From Candidatus Peribacteria bacterium (GTDB taxonomy: Bacteria; Patescibacteriota; Gracilibacteria; Peribacterales; Peribacteraceae): a stretch of 34,157 nucleotides of DNA. A program made the position numbers and the translations under genes. The notes beneath the pieces were generated by a model. It was not told the DNA's origin, ran no database searches, and was given only the letters and a program-made list of their open reading frames with translations. Below are positions 1 to 5,421 of the stretch, one piece after another (the stretch's first letter is position 1; every line of letters begins with the position of its first letter). The stretch spans positions 1 to 34,157 of the forward strand of contig JAHFJP010000013.1 of the NCBI GenBank assembly GCA_023245765.1. Reading direction: 5' to 3'.

Positions 1-62
1 CATTCCTCGCGACGGAATTTGAGGGCGGGAGGCACGTGAAGCGGATCGAAGATCTGGAGTAA
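1..62 (+). CDS. 3' end of an unidentified gene (clipped by window edge)
   Basis: One plus-strand frame stays open from the window edge and ends with FLATEFEGGRHVKRIEDLE followed by TAA at 60-62. Its stop abuts the stop of the convergent gene at 63, the same zero-gap arrangement seen at two other convergent pairs here, which supports a real gene end. Nineteen residues are too few to assign a family. The other two plus frames are closed. Confidence 0.4.
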   Translation, partial: FLATEFEGGRHVKRIEDLE

Positions 63-548
63 TCAGGGTTTTTGTTTACGTTTTCCTGCTCTTATCGCTG
101 CAAGAATCCCCGCAGCCCCTTCCTGAGCGGTGTCATACTTTTTCGGTGGTTTTCCAGCATCTTTCGCTCCAGGTTTTGCTGGGGCTGTTCCATCCGGTGG
201 TAGCGGTTTTTCAATTGTGGCCGTTGGTTCGAGAGCATCGTGGGTCTTTGTTGCTGCGGCAGGGACCTGGTGTGTGGCTGTGACGGTAGCGGCAATAGTT
301 TTTTTTGGCACAAGCATCACTTTCCCTATCCATGCAGTGAAAAACTGTGCAATCACCCGAACTGTTGCTTCCCGGAGAATCTCTGGTTGCAGATTAGGAT
401 GTTTGGCGTCACCCCATTCGATGGTGATCTTTGGTTTTGTTTTCAGCAAAACATTAATTCTTTCTTCATTTGCTTGAAGAGTTTTTAGAATTCGTGCGTC
501 GAGATCTTGAGGTGGATTTGCTGGGATTGGAGCGTTCTCTTTCACCAT
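63..548 (-). CDS. Hypothetical protein, 161 aa, Ala/Pro/Lys-rich tail
   Basis: I do not recognise this protein. The N-terminal half (about residues 15-80) looks like a folded alpha/beta segment containing KPKITIEWGDAKHPNLQPEI. The rest is low-complexity, rich in Ala, Pro, Thr and Lys, and ends in a basic stretch (AGKRKQKP). There is no signal peptide or membrane segment. A -10-like hexamer on the minus strand (plus 557-562) ends 8 nt before the ATG at 548, matching the leaderless pattern of its neighbours and supporting this start. It diverges from the AEC transporter. The basic tail could mean nucleic-acid binding, but that is a guess. Confidence 0.7.
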   Translation of the reverse strand: MVKENAPIPANPPQDLDARILKTLQANEERINVLLKTKPKITIEWGDAKHPNLQPEILREATVRVIAQFFTAWIGKVMLVPKKTIAATVTATHQVPAAATKTHDALEPTATIEKPLPPDGTAPAKPGAKDAGKPPKKYDTAQEGAAGILAAIRAGKRKQKP

Positions 549-556
549 TGACGTTC

Positions 557-562
557 ACCATA
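557..562 (-). promoter_or_regulatory. Putative -10 for the 161-aa hypothetical gene
   Basis: Minus-strand TATGGT ends 8 nt before the ATG at 548. It fits the leaderless-start pattern seen across the window. Confidence 0.35.
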
Positions 563-591
563 CCCCTGATTTTTGTCCGGTAAAGCAACGA

Positions 592-620
592 GAGACACCC
601 GCGCGACTTCTCCGTATACT
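592..620 (+). promoter_or_regulatory. Putative promoter of the AEC transporter
   Basis: GAGACA (592-597, four of six matches to TTGACA) is followed by a 17-nt spacer and TATACT (615-620). The -10 ends 6 nt before an ATA codon at 627, so transcription should start at or next to that codon. It lies inside the longer open frame that begins with TTG at 573, which argues against the TTG start. Confidence 0.55.
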
Positions 621-626
621 CAAGCC

Positions 627-1544
627 ATAGAGATCTTCCTGATCCTCCTCGGCAAGCTGATTCCCCTTTACGTCTTCATCAGTCTGGGATTCGTTACCGG
701 CAGGATCCTCAAGCTCTCCAAAGAAACCGTCGCGCGACTCCTGATCTACGTTCTTTCCCCGGCCATTAACTTCTACGGCATTCTCACGCTCGATTTCCAC
801 GCGTCGTTGCTGCTCCTGCCGGTCACGTATTTTCTGCTGAGTCTGATCACCTGCGCAATCGGTTACATGATTGCCTCGACTGTCTGGCGCGATGCGCATC
901 GCAATATCCTCGGCTTCACGTCGGGCACTGGGAACACCGGCTATTTCGGCTTCCCCGTCGCGATTGCGATCTTCGGTGAGCAGGCGCTCGGTTTGATGGT
1001 CCTGGGGTCCCTTGGCGCGGTCATCTACGAAAGCACCGTGGGGTTCTTCCTTGTCGCGCGCGGACACAACAGTGGGCGCGAGAGCATGATGCGCGTGCTC
1101 AAACTCCCGACGGTCTATGCGGCGGCGCTCGGACTTGCCTGCAATCTCGGCGGCGTCCATTTGCCGGTGCCGGTCAACGACATCTTCATCAGCGCTCGCG
1201 GCGCGTACACGATTCTCGGTGCGATGATGGTGGGGCTCGGCCTCACCGGCGCGGCAAGCTTCCGCGTCGACTGGATTTTCACTGCCGTCGCGTTCTTCAT
1301 GAAGTTCCTTGTCTGGCCCGCACTGATGGTCGCACTGCTCGCCGCCGATGCGGCTTCGGTGCGACTCTTTACAGCGGATATGCGCAGTATCCTGCTCCTG
1401 CTTTCCATCGTGCCGATGGCAGCCAATACCGTCGCGTTTGCTACGGAGCTGAAAACCGAGCCGGAGAAGGCCGCTACAGCGGTTTTTCTCAGTACATTCT
1501 TCGCTCTGTTCTTCATCCCCTTGATGGTGGTGATGTTCTTCTAG
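627..1544 (+). CDS. AEC-family permease (auxin efflux carrier type)
   Basis: This is an integral membrane transporter of the AEC family, usually linked to export of organic anions or small metabolites; the substrate cannot be told. About ten hydrophobic segments are visible, with the family's break in the middle (residues about 98-110, GFTSGTGNTGYFGFPVAIAI) and a C-terminal half beginning near VYAAALGLACNLGG. The open frame extends to TTG 573, but the 18 extra residues are polar and unlike AEC N-termini. Starting at ATA 627 gives MEIFLILLGKLIPLYVF, the expected form, and 305 aa, a typical family length. The -10 at 615-620 supports this unusual AUA start. The gene ends just before a small hairpin and the rpe promoter. 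Confidence 0.85.
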   Translation: MEIFLILLGKLIPLYVFISLGFVTGRILKLSKETVARLLIYVLSPAINFYGILTLDFHASLLLLPVTYFLLSLITCAIGYMIASTVWRDAHRNILGFTSGTGNTGYFGFPVAIAIFGEQALGLMVLGSLGAVIYESTVGFFLVARGHNSGRESMMRVLKLPTVYAAALGLACNLGGVHLPVPVNDIFISARGAYTILGAMMVGLGLTGAASFRVDWIFTAVAFFMKFLVWPALMVALLAADAASVRLFTADMRSILLLLSIVPMAANTVAFATELKTEPEKAATAVFLSTFFALFFIPLMVVMFF

Positions 1545-1545
1545 C

Positions 1546-1562
1546 GCGGGCATTCTGCCCGC
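1546..1562 (+). other. Perfect hairpin between AEC gene and rpe
   Basis: GCGGGC-attct-GCCCGC forms a 6-bp stem with a 5-nt loop directly after the AEC stop codon. No T-run follows, so a classical intrinsic terminator is not supported. It may protect the mRNA end. Confidence 0.4.
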
Positions 1563-1568
1563 CTGGAG

Positions 1569-1574
1569 TACAAT
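1569..1574 (+). promoter_or_regulatory. Putative -10 for rpe
   Basis: TACAAT ends 9 nt before the ATG at 1584. No convincing -35 or Shine-Dalgarno sequence is visible, so a leaderless or very short-leader transcript is likely. Confidence 0.4.
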
Positions 1575-1583
1575 GTTAGTGCC

Positions 1584-2228
1584 ATGTCATCGTCCAAGAT
1601 TCTCATCACTCCTTCCATCCTCTCCTGCAATCTCACCCGGCTGCAGGAGGAAGTCGACACGATCTCTTCCGCCGACTGGCTGCAGGTCGATGTGATGGAC
1701 GGGCACTTTGTGCCAAACCTCAGCTTTGGTGCGGCCGTCGTCAAGAATCTCAAAACGAAACTCCCACTCGATATTCATCTGATGGTTAGTAATCCCCTTG
1801 AGCGCCTGAAAGAGTTTTTCGCTGTCGGCGCCAAACACATCACCTTCCACGCCGAAGCGGTCACCGATACGGCCGACCGGGAGGAGATCATCGCTCACAT
1901 ACGCAAAGGTGGTGCCGGCGCGGGCATTGCGATCAATCCGGGGACTCCCATTAGTGCGATCGATGACGTTATCGGCGATGTTGACCTTGTGCTCGTGATG
2001 TCGGTGCATCCGGGCTTTAGCGGACAGTCGTTCATTCCCGAAGTACTCGAGAAGGTGAAGGCACTGCGCAAGGTACACCCGGAACTGATGATTCAAATGG
2101 ACGGGGGGATTGATGCGTTGACGGCGAAAGACTGCAAGCGGGCGGGGGCAAATAATCTGGTGGCGGCGAGTTATATCTTTAATGCGCAGGATAGAAAAGC
2201 GGCTATTGAGGCCCTTCGTTCCGCATAA
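1584..2228 (+). CDS. rpe: Ribulose-phosphate 3-epimerase
   Basis: This cytosolic TIM-barrel enzyme interconverts ribulose 5-phosphate and xylulose 5-phosphate in the pentose phosphate pathway. At 214 aa it has the usual length. Visible family motifs in order are TPSILSCN near residue 9, VDVMDGHFVPNLSFG near 35, the metal-binding HLMV near 66, MSVHPGFSGQSF near 138 and the phosphate-binding MDGGI near 173. The catalytic Asp of VDVMDG and Asp of MDGG are present. The ATG at 1584 matches the family N-terminus. It is followed by a structured region and a DUF192 lipoprotein gene on the same strand. Confidence 0.97.
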   Translation: MSSSKILITPSILSCNLTRLQEEVDTISSADWLQVDVMDGHFVPNLSFGAAVVKNLKTKLPLDIHLMVSNPLERLKEFFAVGAKHITFHAEAVTDTADREEIIAHIRKGGAGAGIAINPGTPISAIDDVIGDVDLVLVMSVHPGFSGQSFIPEVLEKVKALRKVHPELMIQMDGGIDALTAKDCKRAGANNLVAASYIFNAQDRKAAIEALRSA

Positions 2229-2259
2229 AATTGTTCTGTTTATGAATCTCAGATTGTTC

Positions 2260-2291
2260 GCCATTTTCTTTGCTCGCCCAAAGAAAATGGC
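2260..2291 (+). repeat. Long perfect palindrome (12-bp stem)
   Basis: GCCATTTTCTTT (2260-2271), an 8-nt spacer, and AAAGAAAATGGC (2280-2291) form a perfect hairpin 31 nt after the rpe stop. Similar TTTCTTTG...CAAAGAAA palindromes occur in intergenic repeats of many bacteria; the comparison is from memory. It probably belongs to one element with the GC-rich fold at 2330-2406. Confidence 0.6.
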
Positions 2292-2329
2292 CAAAAAGAA
2301 AGGCGGCGCGCACCAACACCCCTCCGCCC

Positions 2330-2406
2330 GGCTCCGTGTCTCCGCTTCGAGGCCTCCAAGGATTCGGCCTCGAAGCGTCGAGCGCGCTGCGGCGCGAGAC
2401 GGAGCC
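2330..2406 (+). other. GC-rich nested hairpin, possible structured RNA or repeat
   Basis: The outer arms GGCTCCG/CTC (2330-2342) and GAGACGGAGCC (2396-2406) pair with a 2-nt bulge. Inside, GCTTCGAGGCC (2344-2354) pairs perfectly with GGCCTCGAAGC (2366-2376) around an 11-nt loop, and a short GCGC-rich arm follows. The region is open in the DUF192 frame, but that translation is basic, low-complexity and not protein-like, so it is more likely an untranslated element. Confidence 0.5.
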
Positions 2407-2424
2407 TTCCCCTTCACCCCCCTG

Positions 2425-2940
2425 GTGCGCGACCACCCCGTGTACTGTGTGTTTTTTTGTTTGTTTCTTCTAACAGCTTGCTCCTCTGTATCTTCACCCC
2501 CAATTTCTATGTCCGTTGTTTCGTCTGCTCCATTGGCGGCTGGATCGGAAGTGGAACTGAAGGGATGGAAGGTGACGCTGATCAGTCCGGATGGCTCGCG
2601 CTCGGTTGCGGTCCATGCCGAAGTGGCCGATACCGATGAGACGCGGGCCCGTGGACTCATGGACAGAGAGCAGTTGGATGACGGTGCCGGAATGCTCTTT
2701 CTGTTTGAAGACGCCGCGCCGCGGAGTTTCTGGATGAAAAACACACTCATTCCCCTGGATATCATTTTCTTCGATGCCGAATGGAAAATCATCTCTATCA
2801 AGACAATGACGCCGTGTCTCACTGATCCTTGCCCCATGTATTCTTCCGATGGCGCTGCAAAATATGCGCTTGAAGTGAATGCGGGCTTTGTCAAAAACAA
2901 CGGAATCACGAAGGACTGGAGCCTCGCTGCTCCATGGTGA
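2425..2940 (+). CDS. DUF192 (COG1430) lipoprotein
   Basis: The C-terminal part is a clear DUF192 domain, a small beta-rich fold of unsettled function. Family features are ARGLMDREQLDDGAGMLFLF, SFWMKNTLIPLDIIF and the closing KYALEVNAGF. Upstream is a hydrophobic stretch ending in the lipobox LTAC followed by Ser-Ser, so the mature protein is probably lipid-anchored at the outer face of the membrane. The open frame extends back to 2182, overlapping rpe, but that part crosses the structured element. I take GTG 2425 (about 172 aa); GTG at 2440 or 2449 are alternatives. No Shine-Dalgarno sequence decides it. Co-transcription with rpe is plausible. Confidence 0.85.
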   Translation: MRDHPVYCVFFCLFLLTACSSVSSPPISMSVVSSAPLAAGSEVELKGWKVTLISPDGSRSVAVHAEVADTDETRARGLMDREQLDDGAGMLFLFEDAAPRSFWMKNTLIPLDIIFFDAEWKIISIKTMTPCLTDPCPMYSSDGAAKYALEVNAGFVKNNGITKDWSLAAPW

Positions 2941-2943
2941 ATG

Positions 2944-3915
2944 TTATGCGAGGTATTGCTTCAAGTTCTTTCCAATTCTCCCGATCACGTCGGGATCCTT
3001 CGGAATCTCAAACGGCAATCCCGTCATCTTTTCGTACAGATCGATGTACTTGGCGGCGAGCATCACACGCACGTCATCGGTCACTGCCGGGCGCGGTCGT
3101 CCGTCATCGATAAATCCCTGGTCTTTGAGCCAGAGACGGAAGAATTCCTTATCGAGTGATTCCGGCTCTTTGCCCTCTGCGAAGCGCTTCTCATAGGTCG
3201 AGGCGATCCAGTAACGGGAGGAGTCGGGCGTGTGGACTTCATCACCCACGCGGAGCACTCCTTCCGTGTCATACCCCATCTCGTATTTAGTATCGACCAG
3301 GATCAACCCGCGCTTTGCAGCCACTTCCTGGCCGCGCTTGAAGAGCGCGAAGGCGTGATCCTTCACACGGTCGATTTCTTCGCGCTTGGTCACTCCAAGT
3401 CCGATCAATCCTTCCGGGCTCATCGATTCGTCATGGCCTGTCTCGGGTTTCGTCGATGGCGTGAAGATGGTCTTGCTCAGTTTCTGGTTCTTCTTCATGC
3501 CATCGGGCAATGCGTTGCCGCAGAAGTCGCGCACGCCTTTTTCGTAGTTCACCCAGGCGGATGTTGTGGTCGAACCTGTCAGGTACGCGCGGACGACGAC
3601 TTCAAATTTGAGCATCTTTAGCTTCTTCGCAACGGTCACGTTGGGATCGGGAGTCGCGACGACGTGTGTGGGCATCACGTCGTTGACCTGCTCAAACCAC
3701 CAGTTACTGAGTTGGTTCAACACCTGTCCCTTGAGCGGGATCGTCGTCCACTGGTAATCGAATGCCGACTGTCGATCAGAGGAAATTAGAATCACCCGAT
3801 CGTCTTTCGAATACACATCCCGCACCTTACCGGTGTACTTGGCTCCGAGATTTTTGAAATCGGTGCTGTCGAGCGTCGTGGAGAGGAACGGCCGGAGAAT
3901 GTCGTGCGAAATCAT
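2944..3915 (-). CDS. purC: Phosphoribosylaminoimidazole-succinocarboxamide synthase (SAICAR synthetase)
   Basis: This cytosolic enzyme joins CAIR and aspartate using ATP, a late step of de novo purine synthesis. Visible family elements are GKVRDVY with downstream ISSDRQSAFD in the ATP-binding lobe, VVVRAYLTGST near residue 127, the substrate loop TPSTKPETGHDE and the metal/ATP segment LILVDTKYEMG. At 323 aa it belongs to the longer form of the family. A minus-strand TATCAT (plus 3922-3927) ends 6 nt before the ATG and fixes the start. The gene converges on DUF192 with 3 bp between stops. purB, the next enzyme in the pathway, lies about 17 kb away in this window. Confidence 0.95.
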   Translation of the reverse strand: MISHDILRPFLSTTLDSTDFKNLGAKYTGKVRDVYSKDDRVILISSDRQSAFDYQWTTIPLKGQVLNQLSNWWFEQVNDVMPTHVVATPDPNVTVAKKLKMLKFEVVVRAYLTGSTTTSAWVNYEKGVRDFCGNALPDGMKKNQKLSKTIFTPSTKPETGHDESMSPEGLIGLGVTKREEIDRVKDHAFALFKRGQEVAAKRGLILVDTKYEMGYDTEGVLRVGDEVHTPDSSRYWIASTYEKRFAEGKEPESLDKEFFRLWLKDQGFIDDGRPRPAVTDDVRVMLAAKYIDLYEKMTGLPFEIPKDPDVIGRIGKNLKQYLA

Positions 3916-3921
3916 GCGCAG

Positions 3922-3927
3922 ATGATA
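3922..3927 (-). promoter_or_regulatory. Putative -10 for purC
   Basis: Minus-strand TATCAT ends 6 nt before the purC ATG at 3915, consistent with a leaderless transcript. The -35 is not recognisable. Confidence 0.45.
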
Positions 3928-3959
3928 GGGATTTGATTTGCTTCCCGGAAGGGCTTAGC

Positions 3960-4415
3960 ATGGTTCCCGACATCCCCCCATTTTCCATGGACATTTCCGC
4001 CGGTTCTTCGAGACGAGGAAGCAAAGCCCTCAACATGATCATTGTGATCGGGCTCATCGCTCTCGTCCTGGTTCTCGATCTCCGGAGGCGCGACGCGGAG
4101 AAGAAGTTGATGGAGCTCTCGGTCCAGGTGGAACAGCAGGGTGGCAACCAGGCGCAGAACCAGGAAATTGCCAAGCAGGTCGTTGCCAGAGTGCGAAAAC
4201 TCTACGTGATTCCCGAGGGCATCGAGCCCACGGTGGCCACGATCGTCGATGTCGCCCAGCTGCGGTCCCGCAACGCCTTCTACAACAAGGCGAAGAATGG
4301 CGATCATCTGATCGTCACCAATGACCGCGCGATCCTCTACGATCCGATTGCCGACAAGATCATCGACGTGGTGCCGGTGCAGATTCAGGCGCCGGCGGCG
4401 GAGCCGAAGAAATAG
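3960..4415 (+). CDS. Membrane-anchored hypothetical protein (CPR-type family)
   Basis: The protein has one N-terminal membrane segment (MIIVIGLIALVLVLDL, near residues 26-41), then a short Gln-rich coiled stretch and a compact C-terminal domain. That domain (VIPEGIEPTVATIVDVAQL, then AKNGDHLIVTNDRAILYDP) resembles a small domain common in Patescibacteria, by memory; no function is known to me. The frame opens at TTG 3933, but a Shine-Dalgarno-like GGAAGGG (3947-3953) sits 6 nt before ATG 3960, so I use that start (151 aa). It is one of few genes here with a clear ribosome-binding site. The soluble domain probably faces outward. Confidence 0.8.
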   Translation: MVPDIPPFSMDISAGSSRRGSKALNMIIVIGLIALVLVLDLRRRDAEKKLMELSVQVEQQGGNQAQNQEIAKQVVARVRKLYVIPEGIEPTVATIVDVAQLRSRNAFYNKAKNGDHLIVTNDRAILYDPIADKIIDVVPVQIQAPAAEPKK

Positions 4416-4431
4416 AGCTGGATAGAGTACT

Positions 4432-4449
4432 AGAATACTAGAGTATTAG
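4432..4449 (+). repeat. Left inverted repeat flanking the four-helix-bundle gene
   Basis: This 18-nt sequence is a perfect reverse complement of 4946-4963. It lies in a run of near-identical octamers (TAGAGTAC, TAGAATAC, TAGAGTAT, from 4423). The two arrays bracket the gene at 4582-4941. Confidence 0.8.
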
Positions 4450-4463
4450 GGCCAGGAGGAATT

Positions 4464-4483
4464 GTTCCATGAGGTCGTGGAAC
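4464..4483 (+). repeat. 20-bp dyad, copy 1
   Basis: GTTCCATGAGGTCGTGGAAC is a near-perfect palindrome centred on GG. It differs from the copy at 29006-29025 by two transitions. It lies between the left octamer array and the four-helix-bundle gene and could be a protein-binding site or a dispersed repeat. Confidence 0.5.
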
Positions 4484-4581
4484 TAAATTAACGGCTTCAG
4501 AGAGCGAAAATTTGCCTTTCTTAAAAAAGAAATCCAATTTCCTATCTGTCTCCTCTGGATTGACTCCGTAACACTGTTTTT

Positions 4582-4941
4582 ATGAAGTCATTTACTGATC
4601 TGAAAGTCTGGCAAAAGGGCATGGAGCTCATGGCCGCAGCGTATGAGCTCTCAAAGAAGTTCCCGCGCAGTGAATGTTATGGATTGACCCAACAGCTGCA
4701 CGATTCTACCAGAAGTGTTGTTTCCAATATTGCCGAAGGCTTCGGCCGATTTACTTTTCCCGATAAGGCAAATAGATACACCATTGCAAGAGGCGAATGT
4801 GCGGAAAGCGAATCGCATATTCTCATGGCAATCACGCTCAAATATGTTACGGCTGAAGAAGCATCAAGATGTCTCGGGATGGCCCGTGAAGTCGGTCGAA
4901 TGCTTTCGGGATTAATCTCTGCCTGCCGCAGCAGGTCCTAA
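4582..4941 (+). CDS. Four-helix-bundle protein (23S rRNA IVP / S23 family)
   Basis: The 119-aa protein matches the S23/IVP family: FTDLKVWQKGMEL at the start, an aromatic-basic first helix, then LTQQLHDSTRSVVSNIAEGF near residues 36-55 (the family hallmark SIxxNIAEG) and two further amphipathic helices. Relatives are encoded in intervening sequences of some 23S rRNA genes, and Avd of diversity-generating retroelements shares the fold. The cellular role of free-standing copies is unclear. Here the gene is stand-alone and enclosed by perfect inverted repeats 497 nt apart, which recalls the terminal stem of an rRNA intervening sequence. No reverse transcriptase is in the window. The ATG at 4582 matches the usual N-terminus. 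Confidence 0.93.
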   Translation: MKSFTDLKVWQKGMELMAAAYELSKKFPRSECYGLTQQLHDSTRSVVSNIAEGFGRFTFPDKANRYTIARGECAESESHILMAITLKYVTAEEASRCLGMAREVGRMLSGLISACRSRS

Positions 4942-4945
4942 TATT

Positions 4946-4963
4946 CTAATACTCTAGTATTCT
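4946..4963 (+). repeat. Right inverted repeat flanking the four-helix-bundle gene
   Basis: This is the perfect reverse complement of 4432-4449, starting 5 nt after the gene's stop. It lies within octamers TAATATTC, TAATACTC and TAGTATTC. TATTCT at 4958-4963 could also act as a -10 for the gene starting at 4974. Confidence 0.8.
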
Positions 4964-4973
4964 TTCTTTTCCT

Positions 4974-5414
4974 ATGCGTTCAACAATTCTCACATTACTC
5001 GCGATTGTCTTGGCTCTTGCTCTGGGCATCCTCCTTGGCTGCATATTCAGCATCACGTGGCGGACCATTCCGCCAACAATCCTGCGTGAGGACACACGCC
5101 CGATCATCCCCGTCATCATGATCACTGGCGTGCAGAATGGGAGTCTCACTGGAATCATGCGCGGCGATGTCCGGTTCTTCGTTCGTGATACGCAAGTCCT
5201 TCCGTCTGCGAGTGGATCGTTCAAAGCTCCTGCGGGATCGCTCTTGAAGAATCTTACGACCGTGAAGGTTCCCGCAGGCATGAAGTTCGCTGCGTCGAAG
5301 CGCGGTACGAAGTACTACCCCGTTGCATCCCGGTCAGCCCAAAATCTCTCTCCCGAAAACCGCATCTACTTCCGGTCTGCGGCGGATGCCGAAGCGGCTG
5401 GATACGTTCAATAA
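4974..5414 (+). CDS. Membrane-anchored protein with a Cys-less Ada-like domain
   Basis: An N-terminal hydrophobic segment (residues about 4-25) precedes an extracytoplasmic region. The last 40 or so residues (ASKRGTKYYPVASRSAQ, then LSPENRIYFRSAADAEAAGY) match the small Ada-like metal-binding domain common in Patescibacteria, normally ending in I-x-F-x-S-x-x-x-A-x-x-A-G-Y. In the versions I recall a Cys sits in the motif after Y-x-P-W; here Ser residues occupy that place and the protein has only one Cys (Cys16, in the membrane segment). Zinc binding through the usual ligand is therefore doubtful. No Shine-Dalgarno sequence is seen. The gene starts 11 nt after the right inverted repeat. Confidence 0.75.
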   Translation: MRSTILTLLAIVLALALGILLGCIFSITWRTIPPTILREDTRPIIPVIMITGVQNGSLTGIMRGDVRFFVRDTQVLPSASGSFKAPAGSLLKNLTTVKVPAGMKFAASKRGTKYYPVASRSAQNLSPENRIYFRSAADAEAAGYVQ

Positions 5415-5421
5415 CAGCGCA

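Noticed and set aside
555-1553. Long minus-strand open frame opposite the AEC gene
   Set aside because: The translation is rich in His, Arg, Asp and Glu with no fold-like pattern. It is the shadow of a high-GC membrane protein gene.
1546-1562. Hairpin after the AEC gene as an intrinsic terminator
   Set aside because: No T-run follows the stem. I list it only as a hairpin.
1587-2909. 440-codon minus-strand frame opposite rpe and DUF192
   Set aside because: It covers two well-supported genes and the structured element, and its product resembles no protein family.
4582-4941. Four-helix-bundle gene as Avd of a diversity-generating retroelement
   Set aside because: No reverse transcriptase, template or variable repeat is in the window. 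The protein also matches stand-alone S23/IVP proteins.
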